Origin: an uncultured Pantoea sp.
GTDB taxonomy: Bacteria > Pseudomonadota > Gammaproteobacteria > Enterobacterales > Enterobacteriaceae
Assembly (NCBI GenBank): GCA_913775175.1
Contig: CAJYKU010000034.1
Coordinates: forward strand, 1-64,000
Length of the DNA: 64,000 nt
Reading direction: 5' to 3'
This document shows positions 28,022 through 36,407 of the stretch, piece by piece. Every line of letters starts with the position of its first letter. The first letter of the stretch is position 1. The notes beneath the pieces were generated by a model, which worked only from the letters and a program-made list of their open reading frames with translations, searched no databases and was not told the DNA's origin. Both the position numbers and the translations under genes were made by a program.

Positions 28022-29056
28022 ATGAATAAAAACAATTTCGATATAGTCAGACTATTACTTGCCTTTATTGTTTTACTGGTGCATTCAGCAGAAGTTACCA
28101 GAAGCATAGACATTCGCTTTCTTGCACACTATTTGAATAGTGATTTTGCTGTAAAAGGTTTTTTTTCAATAAGTGGATTTCTTATTGCTAAAAGTTACTT
28201 GAGAAGTCGTTCAATTAATGATTACTTCATTAAACGTATACAGCGCATTCTGCCAGCTTATATCTTTGCCATTCTGCTCTGTTTTACTATTGGCCTCGCT
28301 CTGACGGCGTTACCGCTCGCAGATTTCCTGCAGCATCGCGATACGCTGCGATATCTGATTGCCAACCTGACGTTTCTCAATTTTATCCAGCCCACACTGC
28401 CAGGGGTATTCACTGATAATCCAAATCAGCCTCTGGATGGCTCTCTCTGGACGATCAAAGCAGAGCTCACGCTCTATCTCCTGCTGCCGCTTGTTGTTAC
28501 GTTGATGAAACGCAATCCGCTCAGGGTATGGGGCGCTATTTTCGTCATCTCCTGCGCATGGTTCTACTTCTTCACCTCTATATATAGCGGTCCCAAAGCT
28601 GACACGCTGGCCAAACAATTTGTCGCCCTCGCCGCCTATTTCTTTTTTGGCAGCCTGCTGGCAATGCATCGGCCACTATTTGATCGGCTGCGAATCGTTT
28701 CACTGGTTTCCATGATACTGTGGCTGATATGCAAACAGAGCAAATTTGCATTTGTTATTGAGCCGGTTGCTTTCTCTTCCATAGTACTCCTCTGCTGTAC
28801 CAGCCTATGCCGTGAGATAAAAATCAGTCAGTTTGGCGATCTCTCTTACGGTATATATCTCTATCATTGGCCGATTATTCAGGTATTGCAGTACGCAGGT
28901 ATATTCAACGTGAACGCCTTTGCAGGCCTGGCGCTGACCATTATTTTGACAGTGGCGCTGGCCTATACGTCATGGAATCTGCTGGAAAGCCGGTTTTTAC
29001 AGCGTACTCACCATGCGCCACCCTCAATTATTCCGCCATCAGCAGCGCGCGACTAA
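28022..29056 (+). CDS. Acyltransferase-3 (OafA/YrhL-type) membrane protein
   Basis: A 344-residue polytopic O-acyltransferase that likely modifies a cell-surface or secreted glycan. The N-terminal helix has the conserved FDIVRLLLAFIVLLVHSAEV (His21), then FFSISGFLIAKSYL and the cytoplasmic KRIQRILPAYIF motif. SLWTIKAELTLYLLLPL and FGDLSYGIYLYHWPIIQ are also typical. There is no C-terminal SGNH domain. The first 200 bp of the gene and its upstream region are markedly AT-rich compared with neighbours, which hints at acquisition by transfer. Substrate unknown. Confidence 0.82.
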   Translation: MNKNNFDIVRLLLAFIVLLVHSAEVTRSIDIRFLAHYLNSDFAVKGFFSISGFLIAKSYLRSRSINDYFIKRIQRILPAYIFAILLCFTIGLALTALPLADFLQHRDTLRYLIANLTFLNFIQPTLPGVFTDNPNQPLDGSLWTIKAELTLYLLLPLVVTLMKRNPLRVWGAIFVISCAWFYFFTSIYSGPKADTLAKQFVALAAYFFFGSLLAMHRPLFDRLRIVSLVSMILWLICKQSKFAFVIEPVAFSSIVLLCCTSLCREIKISQFGDLSYGIYLYHWPIIQVLQYAGIFNVNAFAGLALTIILTVALAYTSWNLLESRFLQRTHHAPPSIIPPSAARD

Positions 29057-29155
29057 CGCATGCCTGGATAGCAGATCAGCTTTCCGCAGATTACAGGTTA
29101 AGCAGGAAAGCTGCGGGGAGCAGTAAATGACGCACTGCTCTGCTGGTTGTATCGG

Positions 29156-30277
29156 TCAGTAATCTGTCTGCTCATACTGCTCAATCACTGCCAGCGCCAG
29201 CCCCTGCACTGGCAGAAGATGCTGAGCGAGAAAATGCAGCGAGGTATGAGCACTGGTGAATGTCAGCGTGTTGTCCCGTACGGTGTGCTCTACCGCATGG
29301 TTAAACGCCGGATAATTGCTCCAGGGTGCATCAATTATGATGCTGGCAGGGTTTATCAGCTGTATGACCTGGCTTAGTGCATAGCCAAGATGCGTACCCG
29401 CTTCGCGCATCAGTGCAGCAAAATTTGCGGCCTCATCCTCATGCCGGGCTGGTCTGAGTTTACTCAAACGCTGCTGAATCGCAGGCTGGCTTATCAGTGT
29501 CTCCAGACAACCGCGGCGGCCACAGCGACAGAGCGGGCCATCGCGCTGTATGATCAGATGACCTATTTCACCAGCAGTCCAGCTACTGCCGGTAAACAGA
29601 CTGCCGCGGTTAATAAGTGCACCACCCACGCCATCGGCAATGCGCAGATAAAAATGACTTTGCGTTTTACTGAGCTGCTGCTGCTGTACGGCCAGCAACG
29701 CTGCCGCATTAACGTTATTAATCAGCTGTAGTGGCAGCTTCACCCTGGGACGTAGTGATGCAAGCACCTCAATATTCTGCCAGCCCAGCGGCGCGGAAAA
29801 GTGTACAAAACCGCGCCGGGGATCGATAATACCAGGCATCCCGATTGCGATGCCAATCAGTTCCGGATGGGCTTTCTGCAGGGTCTGGCAGATCGCAGCC
29901 AGTTCGTGCAGCAGCTGGTCCGGATCGCTGCTGTCGATGTGCCTGGATTGCCCGGCAATATTCTGAGAGAAGTAGTCGTACACCTGCCAGTGGATGCGCT
30001 GGCGTGTCACCATAATGCCTGCGCTTTTTAATTTTTCCGGACGCAGAGCAATTTCGATTTTGGGTCTGCCTGCTGCTGCAACGCTGACAGGGCCAAGCTC
30101 CTGCACAATACCCTGCGTCAGCAGGTCATCAATAATCAGAGAAACGGTGTTTTTACTCAGATCCAGCGCCAGTGCCACATCCTGACGAGAGGTGAGCCGG
30201 GCATGACGCAGCTGTGTCATGACCCGTTTCAGATTGTTCAGTCGCAGTACTGCTGGTCCTTTGCCGGCTGCTTTCAT
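29156..30277 (-). CDS. ROK-family transcriptional repressor (NagC/Mlc/XylR type)
   Basis: A 373-residue regulator with an N-terminal winged helix-turn-helix (about 25-60, TSRQDVALALDLSKNTVSLIIDDLL) and a C-terminal ROK sugar-kinase-like domain. The zinc-binding ROK consensus CxCGxxGCLE is intact (CRCGRRGCLE), and AGEIGHL precedes it. A sugar or sugar phosphate is the expected ligand. No catabolic operon lies beside it (dnaC is upstream), so its targets are elsewhere. It is not close enough to name as Mlc or NagC. Confidence 0.83.
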   Translation of the reverse strand: MKAAGKGPAVLRLNNLKRVMTQLRHARLTSRQDVALALDLSKNTVSLIIDDLLTQGIVQELGPVSVAAAGRPKIEIALRPEKLKSAGIMVTRQRIHWQVYDYFSQNIAGQSRHIDSSDPDQLLHELAAICQTLQKAHPELIGIAIGMPGIIDPRRGFVHFSAPLGWQNIEVLASLRPRVKLPLQLINNVNAAALLAVQQQQLSKTQSHFYLRIADGVGGALINRGSLFTGSSWTAGEIGHLIIQRDGPLCRCGRRGCLETLISQPAIQQRLSKLRPARHEDEAANFAALMREAGTHLGYALSQVIQLINPASIIIDAPWSNYPAFNHAVEHTVRDNTLTFTSAHTSLHFLAQHLLPVQGLALAVIEQYEQTDY

Positions 30278-30346
30278 AACACCACTACCTGATTAAGAGA
30301 CAGAAATCAGTTTAGCAGCGCGGCGCAGCCTGAGCGCACAGCACGA

Positions 30347-31087
30347 TTAATACTCGTCGCCGCGCACGCGGCTGCGATAACTTTCCCAGTCGAAACGCAC
30401 CCAAAGACTGTTTCCCAGTCGCATCCGATCCATCACACGTTCCCCCAGCAGATTATTCATGCCAGAGGGGTCAAGATTTGAGAGCATACCGGTAGGGCGC
30501 TTGGAGGAGGAGCGGCGATCAACAATCTGATTGATAATCACTTTTTCGTAGCGCGACTCACTCTGCATACCAATTTCATCAATCACCAGCAGATCAACCA
30601 GAGTAAGATCCTGGAGCAGGCGCTCTTCGGTAACCCCATTGCCACCGTTGAAGGTGCCTTTCATGCTGGACATCAAATCAGCGACGGTGACAATCAGAAC
30701 GCTCTTGCCGCGCAGAATCAGATCGTTACCTATTGCCGCCGCCAGATGATTTTTACCGGTTCCGGGTCGGCCGGTAAATACAAAGCTGGCGATGCTGTTT
30801 TCAAAACCAGCGGCATATTCCTGCGCCAGCGTCAGCGCCTTACGCTGGCCATCGTTTTCAACACGATAATTGTTAAAAGAGCAGTTGATATGCAGCTCAC
30901 GGATCCCCGAGCGGCCCATAATACGCTGCATCTTCATCGCACGATTTTCACGCACTATCGCTTCTGAGCGCAGACGTCCCTGCTCCTGATTCCACGCCAG
31001 CAGTTCAGCACCATTTTTAAATTTTGGCTGCACATCGGCAGGCATGATTTTTTTCAGGCGATTGAAAAGATCGTTCGGTGTTTTCAT
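30347..31087 (-). CDS. dnaC: DNA replication helicase loader DnaC
   Basis: AAA+ protein that loads the DnaB helicase at origins and restarted forks. It is 246 residues (245 in E. coli). The N-terminal helicase-interaction region is at about 1-50. Walker A is FTGRPGTGKNH (about 105-113) and Walker B is LLVIDEIG; the arginine-finger region is GERVMDRMRLG. It overlaps the dnaT stop by one base (TAATG), so translation is coupled, as in the E. coli dnaTC pair. Confidence 0.96.
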   Translation of the reverse strand: MKTPNDLFNRLKKIMPADVQPKFKNGAELLAWNQEQGRLRSEAIVRENRAMKMQRIMGRSGIRELHINCSFNNYRVENDGQRKALTLAQEYAAGFENSIASFVFTGRPGTGKNHLAAAIGNDLILRGKSVLIVTVADLMSSMKGTFNGGNGVTEERLLQDLTLVDLLVIDEIGMQSESRYEKVIINQIVDRRSSSKRPTGMLSNLDPSGMNNLLGERVMDRMRLGNSLWVRFDWESYRSRVRGDEY

Positions 31088-31623
31088 TACTCACCTCGGA
31101 AACCATCGGGAATATCATAATCAGTATTGTCGATTCGGGTAATATCGCGCTTTGGCTGTCCCCCATTGCTGGCACGGTGCATCTGGACGCTGCGCGCCAG
31201 CTTTTGCTGCCACTGCACATGATGAAACAGTCGTCCTTCTGCCTGCCAGTAGGTCACAAAGGTGGCCAACTCTGCGGCCGTAACCGGCTCGCTTAATGCC
31301 ACACCCCATATAGCTGCCTGACGCTGAAAATCGCTATCAGGTTGCCAGCCCGGATACATAGCAAACTTCCCGGCCGGAATCGTCACCGGCGCTGTCTCTG
31401 ACTGAAACAGGCTATCATCCAGCGCCACGTCATTAGGCTGCTGAGCAGCAGCCTCCAGTGCCAGCAGTGCTGCCAGACGCTGTGGTGTCACCGCGTAGAA
31501 GGCTGGCATATTATCCTGTAACACGGCCAGCATACCGTTATCAGCCTGATGCAGCGCGGCAAGCGGATCGCGACAGAAGCTATCCAGCCCGGCCAGCGTT
31601 GAAGATAAGATTTTTACGGACAT
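31087..31623 (-). CDS. dnaT: Primosomal protein DnaT
   Basis: Primosome component for PriA-dependent replication restart, which helps pass DnaB-DnaC to the fork. The ATG at 31623 with AGG 7 nt upstream gives 178 residues (179 in E. coli). An ATG five codons further up is less likely. Family stretches are [38 protein letters not shown], and the DNA-binding C-terminal part [20 protein letters not shown] with ASNGG.PKRD ([10 protein letters not shown]). Confidence 0.94.
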   Translation of the reverse strand: MSVKILSSTLAGLDSFCRDPLAALHQADNGMLAVLQDNMPAFYAVTPQRLAALLALEAAAQQPNDVALDDSLFQSETAPVTIPAGKFAMYPGWQPDSDFQRQAAIWGVALSEPVTAAELATFVTYWQAEGRLFHHVQWQQKLARSVQMHRASNGGQPKRDITRIDNTDYDIPDGFRGE

Positions 31624-31958
31624 GAAGAAACCTGACATTGAAGATTCTGATGCACCAGCTAGCCCGGCGCTAAGCAGATAGTGTACCTGTTTTACCCGCC
31701 GGGATCGTCATAAAAGCAGGCGCATTCTGCCGGGCGTCACAACCTCAGCCTGCACAGGCAGGCAACCTGCGTCGCTCCCCGCCGGCGACAGCGGCTACAG
31801 ATCGCGAGCTGGTGCGCGTAACGGGCGACATTTCATCCATCACTGGCGTAAGATATTCGCGCGCTAAGGTGGCAGTAAGATACCGGCACTACCTGGCTGA
31901 GATCGGTTTTACTCTCACCGGTTCCTGTAAAATTGTTTTCCGAATGCAGAGAGACGCT
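31624..31958. other. Divergent spacer between dnaT and tag
   Basis: 335 bp without a supported gene. A frame open toward tag from 31812 is only an upstream extension of tag without a ribosome-binding site. Promoters for dnaTC and tag are expected here. TTTACT and TAAAAT at about 31908-31933 could belong to tag, but the spacing is short. Confidence 0.4.
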
Positions 31959-32519
31959 ATGCAACGATGTGGCTGGGTAACAGCAGACCCACTCTATATA
32001 AGATATCACGACAGCGAATGGGGAGTAGTGCAGAGGGAGAGACGAGCCCTGTTTGAAATGCTCTGTCTGGAAGGCCAGCAGGCGGGGCTTTCCTGGATCA
32101 CCGTGCTGAAAAAGCGCGAAAACTATCGGCGTGCATTCCATCAGTTTGATCCGGCAAGAGTGGCGCAAATCAGCGAAGCTGACCTCCTTGATCTGATGCA
32201 GGATAGCGGACTCATCCGGCATCGCGGCAAACTGGAAGCGATTGTGATTAATGCACGCGCGCTACTGGCGCTGGAAGCTGATGGCTGCGACTTTTCGCAC
32301 TTTATCTGGTCATTTGTGGATCACCAGCCTATTCTGCACCACTACGCAGACTACCGCGCCGCACCCGTCACGTCAGCCCCTGCAACGGCGCTTTCCAACG
32401 CATTAAAACAGCGTGGCTTTAAATTTATTGGCCCTACTATCTGCCACTCGTTTATGCAGGCATGTGGTCTGATTAACGATCATCAGACAACCTGTTTTCG
32501 CCATCCTGATAATCTTTAA
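31959..32519 (+). CDS. tag: DNA-3-methyladenine glycosylase I
   Basis: Constitutive base-excision-repair enzyme removing 3-methyladenine from DNA. It has 186 residues from MQRCGWVTADPLYIRYHDSEWGV, one fewer than E. coli Tag. The zinc-site residues are visible: Cys4, His17, and the C-terminal His and Cys in NDHQTTCF. The catalytic-pocket Glu sits in FEMLCLEGQQAGLSWITVL. A longer in-frame extension upstream was rejected because homology and a ribosome-binding site begin at 31959. Confidence 0.96.
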   Translation: MQRCGWVTADPLYIRYHDSEWGVVQRERRALFEMLCLEGQQAGLSWITVLKKRENYRRAFHQFDPARVAQISEADLLDLMQDSGLIRHRGKLEAIVINARALLALEADGCDFSHFIWSFVDHQPILHHYADYRAAPVTSAPATALSNALKQRGFKFIGPTICHSFMQACGLINDHQTTCFRHPDNL

Positions 32520-32624
32520 AGCAAAAATTTACACTTTAAGAATTGGCCTCACGCTTTTCCCCATATTTGAACGGCATAATGCTGTTTTGGGATAGTTATC
32601 CGTAAGTGCATTGAGGGATTGATA

Positions 32625-33287
32625 ATGAAAAAGCGTGCGTTAACGCTGGCGTTGTTTGTAAGTGGCAGCCTGGTGCTGTCTGGTTGTACCACCAACCCCT
32701 ATACCGGTGAATCACAGGCCGGTAAGTCCGGTATTGGCGCTGGCCTGGGTGCTCTGGTCGGTGCCGGAGTCGGAGTGCTCTCCTCCTCCAAAAAAGATCG
32801 TAAAAAAGGCGCGCTGATTGGTGCGGCCTCTGGTGCAGCCCTGGGCGGCGGTGTCGGTTATTACATGGATGTGCAGGAAGCGAAGCTGCGTGACAAAATG
32901 CGTGGCACGGGTGTCAGCGTAACCCGTCAGGGTGACAATATTGTGCTGAATATGCCAAACAATGTGACGTTTGACTCCAGCAGCGCCACATTGAAAACCG
33001 CAGGCGCAAATACCCTGACGGGTGTGGCAATGGTACTGAAAGAGTATCCAAAAACAGCGGTAAATGTAGTTGGCTATACCGATAGCACTGGCTCACGCGC
33101 ACTGAATATGCGCCTGTCGCAGCAGCGCGCTGAAAGCGTTGCCAGCGCACTGGTGCTGCAGGGCGTGGCTCAGGATCGTCTGCGTACTCAGGGCATGGGG
33201 CCTGATAATCCGGTAGCCACAAACAGTACTGAAGCGGGTAAGGCGCAGAATCGCCGTGTGGAAATCACGCTTAGCCCACTGGGTTAA
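32625..33287 (+). CDS. yiaD: OmpA-domain outer-membrane lipoprotein YiaD
   Basis: A 220-residue lipoprotein with lipobox LSGC (Cys21). A glycine-rich zipper region (about 35-85, GIGAGLGALVGAGVGVLSS and GALIGAASGAALGGGVGYY) follows, then a C-terminal OmpA-like peptidoglycan-binding domain (about 105-215) with VVGYTDSTGSRALNMRLSQQRAESV. It likely tethers the outer membrane to peptidoglycan; overexpression of the E. coli homologue suppresses BamD defects. The ATG at 32625 is used rather than an upstream TTG. In E. coli yiaD is followed by ghrB; here regulators and kgu genes intervene. Confidence 0.94.
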   Translation: MKKRALTLALFVSGSLVLSGCTTNPYTGESQAGKSGIGAGLGALVGAGVGVLSSSKKDRKKGALIGAASGAALGGGVGYYMDVQEAKLRDKMRGTGVSVTRQGDNIVLNMPNNVTFDSSSATLKTAGANTLTGVAMVLKEYPKTAVNVVGYTDSTGSRALNMRLSQQRAESVASALVLQGVAQDRLRTQGMGPDNPVATNSTEAGKAQNRRVEITLSPLG

Positions 33288-33295
33288 TCTGCCAG

Positions 33296-33325
33296 CCAGC
33301 CTGCCGTCGCAGGCTGGTTTACCTT
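33296..33325 (+). terminator. Terminator of yiaD
   Basis: Nine-bp stem CCAGCCTGC/GCAGGCTGG with loop CGTC and a short TTT tract. It starts 9 bp after the stop. Confidence 0.8.
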
Positions 33326-33439
33326 AACTTCCCAAAATCGCCAAAAAACCAACTTAAAACAGCCGGAATTGCGCCTGACCATAGAGCGCAGCACAGGTTT
33401 GTGCTAGCGTGCTGGAAAATACACTGGCCGGATGCGCCC

Positions 33440-34438
33440 ATGTCACTCAAAGCGATTGCTGCTGCCCTCGACCTCTCTGTTACCACTGTTAGTCGCGCGC
33501 TCAATGGCTATGATGATGTCGCTGAGTCAACACGCAAGCGCATTCAGGATGAAGCAAACCGGCGTGGCTATCGTCCCCATGCCGCCGCGCGTCGTCTGAA
33601 AACCGGGCGGGCAAACGCCGTTGGTATGGTGCTGCCTGGCAGCCGCGTGCCGCTTAACGATAGCCACTACAGCGAAATTATCGCCACGCTGAATACACAC
33701 CTCGCCCGGCACGATATCGATCTGCTGTTACTTCCCGACCGGCCGTATGACCAGCAGCGCAACCTGCTGCGTCTGTTACGAAGCTGCGTGCTGGATGCGC
33801 TGATTGTCACCCATACACAGCCGTGTGATCCGCGTCTGCAACGCCTGCAACAAAAGGGGTGTCGCTTTCTCGCTCTTGGACGCAGTGAGCTGTCGCAGCC
33901 TTACGCCTGGTTCGATTACGACAATTACGCTGGTGCCCGCCTGGCGACACAACATGCGCTGCAGCAGCAGTTAAGCCGCATCGCCTGGCTTGGTACTGAC
34001 GATCCCGGCAGCTGCATTGCTGAACGTCGCCGGGGCTTTACTGATACGATGCAGCGACACTCTGTGTTGTCCGCTGAGTTTATTGCCGCTCTGCCGCCCA
34101 CCCGCCGCACCGGTATGCAGCAGACCCTTGCCTGGCTGCAACAGTCCCGACCGCCTGAAGCCATTATTGCCGACTGCAGTGTACTGGGTGAAGGTGCCGC
34201 TATCGCTCTGCAACAGCAGGGACGTCTCAGCGGTCACCATGCCATTCCACTCTACGTTTATGATGATTTGCCGCATGATTCAGTGATTGAGCAGCCGGTT
34301 AATGCTATCCGGCAACGCTCACAGCAGCGCGCTGGCGAGCAGATAGCTGATATGGTGCTGCGCCTGCTGGAGGATGCACCAGTAAGTGGCTTACAGACAC
34401 TATGGCAGCCAGTTCTGCACCTGGCATCTGACACCTGA
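33440..34438 (+). CDS. LacI-family transcriptional regulator, target unknown
   Basis: A 332-residue LacI/GalR regulator. The N-terminal helix-turn-helix is MSLKAIAAALDLSVTTVSRALNGYDDVAESTRKRI, with hinge-helix region HAAARRLKTGRANAVGMV at about 50-65, followed by a periplasmic-binding-like sensor domain. It precedes a second LacI-type gene by 60 bp in the same direction. It could act on the kgu operon, on its own gene, or on unlinked sugar genes; no own operator was recognised. The longer frame from 33401 is rejected because homology starts at 33440. Confidence 0.85.
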   Translation: MSLKAIAAALDLSVTTVSRALNGYDDVAESTRKRIQDEANRRGYRPHAAARRLKTGRANAVGMVLPGSRVPLNDSHYSEIIATLNTHLARHDIDLLLLPDRPYDQQRNLLRLLRSCVLDALIVTHTQPCDPRLQRLQQKGCRFLALGRSELSQPYAWFDYDNYAGARLATQHALQQQLSRIAWLGTDDPGSCIAERRRGFTDTMQRHSVLSAEFIAALPPTRRTGMQQTLAWLQQSRPPEAIIADCSVLGEGAAIALQQQGRLSGHHAIPLYVYDDLPHDSVIEQPVNAIRQRSQQRAGEQIADMVLRLLEDAPVSGLQTLWQPVLHLASDT

Positions 34439-34498
34439 TGATGGCGCACCGTGCGCGCTGTGGTAGTCTTCGCCTGATTCAACTTTAAGGTATATGCA

Positions 34499-35524
34499 AT
34501 GAAAACCAGGCCGCCACGCGCCACAATCAGCGACGTTGCCCGCACGGCAAAAACCGGAAAAACCAGTGTTTCCCGCTATCTTAACGGTGAAGTTCATCTG
34601 CTCTCGCCCGATCTGAAAACCCGTATTGAGCAGGCTATTGATGAGCTGAACTATCGCCCCAGCCAGATGGCGCGCGGTCTGAAACGCGGCCGCACGCGCC
34701 TGATTGGTCTGATCATTGCGGATATCACCAATCCTTACTCTGTGGATGTGCTGAGTGGCATTGAAGCTGCCTGCCGCGCTCAGGGTTTTACGCTACTGAT
34801 GTGTAACACCAATAATGAAGTGGATCTGGAGCAGCACTATCTGCAACTGCTGAGCAGTTATCAGGTGGAGGGGATTGTGGTTAACGCTGTAGGTATGCAT
34901 GAGGCGGTACTTAACCGGCTGCAGCAATCAATGCTGCCTATGGTGCTGATTGACCGCAGAATTCCCGATTTCGCCTGCGACATGGTCGGCCTGAATAATC
35001 AGGAAGCAGCCTGTATTGCGACTCAGCATCTGCTGGATAATGGTTACGATGCGCTGCTGTTCCTCAGTGAGCCACTTGGCAGCGTTAATACCCGACGTGA
35101 GCGCCTGCGCGCCTTTCTTGAAACCGCCAGCACCACACCGGGAGTGATTGCGGAAAATGCAGAGGTTGTGCTGCAGCAGCCGGAGCAGCTGACGCAGACG
35201 CTGCAGACCTTTTATCAGCGTCATCCCGGCAAACATATCGCAATTGTTGCAGCGAATGGCGCGCTGACACTGCAGGTCGCGCGGGCGTTACAGCGTCTGG
35301 CGCTGGTCTGGGGTAAAGATATCGGGCTTCTGGGCTTTGATGAGCTGGAGTGGGCAGCACTGGCGGGTGTAGGCATCACTACTCTGCGTCAGCCGACCTG
35401 GCAGATTGGTTATGCTGCGCTGGAGCAGGTGATTGCCCGTATTGAGGGCAACAGTGAACCAGTACACGATCGGGTTTTCTCCGGTGAGCTGATTGTCAGG
35501 GGCTCCAGCCAGCCGCTGCGCTAA
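34499..35524 (+). CDS. ptxS: LacI-family repressor of 2-ketogluconate use (PtxS-like)
   Basis: A 341-residue LacI/GalR regulator with helix-turn-helix ISDVARTAKTGKTSVSRYLNGE (about 9-30) and hinge region YRPSQMARGLKRGRTRLIGL. The hinge and the following LIIADITNPYSVDVLSGIE resemble Pseudomonas PtxS, the 2-ketogluconate-responsive repressor of the kgu operon. It lies directly upstream of kguE, and a 14-bp palindrome at 35586-35599 is close to the PtxS operator. AAGG lies upstream of the ATG. The name is by context plus similarity, not proof. Confidence 0.78.
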   Translation: MKTRPPRATISDVARTAKTGKTSVSRYLNGEVHLLSPDLKTRIEQAIDELNYRPSQMARGLKRGRTRLIGLIIADITNPYSVDVLSGIEAACRAQGFTLLMCNTNNEVDLEQHYLQLLSSYQVEGIVVNAVGMHEAVLNRLQQSMLPMVLIDRRIPDFACDMVGLNNQEAACIATQHLLDNGYDALLFLSEPLGSVNTRRERLRAFLETASTTPGVIAENAEVVLQQPEQLTQTLQTFYQRHPGKHIAIVAANGALTLQVARALQRLALVWGKDIGLLGFDELEWAALAGVGITTLRQPTWQIGYAALEQVIARIEGNSEPVHDRVFSGELIVRGSSQPLR

Positions 35525-35585
35525 ATAGCGCCTTTTCGCTGACTTCGTGAGCAGGATCATAAATCCTTCGTCTGCGCCTTTTCTT

Positions 35586-35599
35586 TGGAACCGGTTCCA
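35586..35599 (+). promoter_or_regulatory. PtxS-type operator upstream of kguE
   Basis: Perfect 14-bp palindrome TGGAACCGGTTCCA, 52 bp before the kguE start, with the central CG step typical of LacI-family sites. The published PtxS palindrome in Pseudomonas is, as I recall it, TGAAACCGGTTTCA, differing by one symmetric base pair per half. I saw no second copy upstream of either LacI-type gene. Confidence 0.72.
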
Positions 35600-35650
35600 T
35601 TTAACGTTTTTATAACGAATGGGAAACAGTCTGGTGCCCGGAGAAACGTT

Positions 35651-36397
35651 ATGAAGCCTGAGATTATTGTTGTCACCGCCGCCTACGGCACAACTAAAAT
35701 TGCTGAACTGGGTGGACAGATCCGCCTGTTGCCCATGATTAAAGCGGCTGGCGCCGACGGCGTTGAGCTGCGTCGTGAACACTTTAGCGCCGCAGAGCTT
35801 CAGCAGCTTGCTGAACTGGGTCAGACAGCACGTGAACAGCAGCTGCAGGTAAGTTATTCAGTTCCGGAGTCGCTGTGGCTGGCTGAAGGCGAACTTAATC
35901 CACGCCTGGCTCACTATTTTCATGAGGCTGAACAGCTGGGAGCACAGCGCCTTAAACTGGCGATTGGTCACTTTGTCCAGCTTGCTGATAGCCAGCTGGC
36001 AGATATGCTGGCATCAACTCCGGTCACACTGGTGATTGAAAACGATCAGACGCCAGACAGCACCGTAGCGCCGATGCTGCACTTTTTTCATTGCGCCTGC
36101 GATGCAGCTCTGCCACTGGATATGACCTTTGATATGGGTAACTGGCTCTGGACTGGCGAAGATGCCCTGCAGGCCGCCAGTCAGCTTAGCCGCTATGTCA
36201 GTTATGTACACGTTAAAGCCGCCGTCGCGCATCACGATAGCTTCCGCGCCATTGCCCTTGATGACGCCGATGAGAGCTGGCGTATCCTGCTGAGCGCCCT
36301 GCCAGCAGATGCACCGCGCGGCATCGAATTTCCACTTGAAGGCCGCGATCTGCTGGCGGTAACCCGCCACTACGTTGACCTGCTGCGCGCCGCGTAA
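35651..36397 (+). CDS. kguE: KguE-like sugar phosphate isomerase/epimerase (TIM barrel)
   Basis: A 248-residue xylose-isomerase-like TIM-barrel protein, first gene of the 2-ketogluconate operon. Metal-ligand candidates are Glu in DGVELRREHF, Glu in VIENDQTPD, Asp in MTFDMGNWLW and the terminal GIEFPLEGRDL. KguE's exact reaction is unproven even in Pseudomonas; an epimerase or isomerase role on ketogluconate is assumed. The start codon at 35651 follows GGAGAAACGTT. It ends 10 bp before kguK. Confidence 0.82.
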   Translation: MKPEIIVVTAAYGTTKIAELGGQIRLLPMIKAAGADGVELRREHFSAAELQQLAELGQTAREQQLQVSYSVPESLWLAEGELNPRLAHYFHEAEQLGAQRLKLAIGHFVQLADSQLADMLASTPVTLVIENDQTPDSTVAPMLHFFHCACDAALPLDMTFDMGNWLWTGEDALQAASQLSRYVSYVHVKAAVAHHDSFRAIALDDADESWRILLSALPADAPRGIEFPLEGRDLLAVTRHYVDLLRAA

Positions 36398-36407
36398 GGA
36401 GCCCGCT

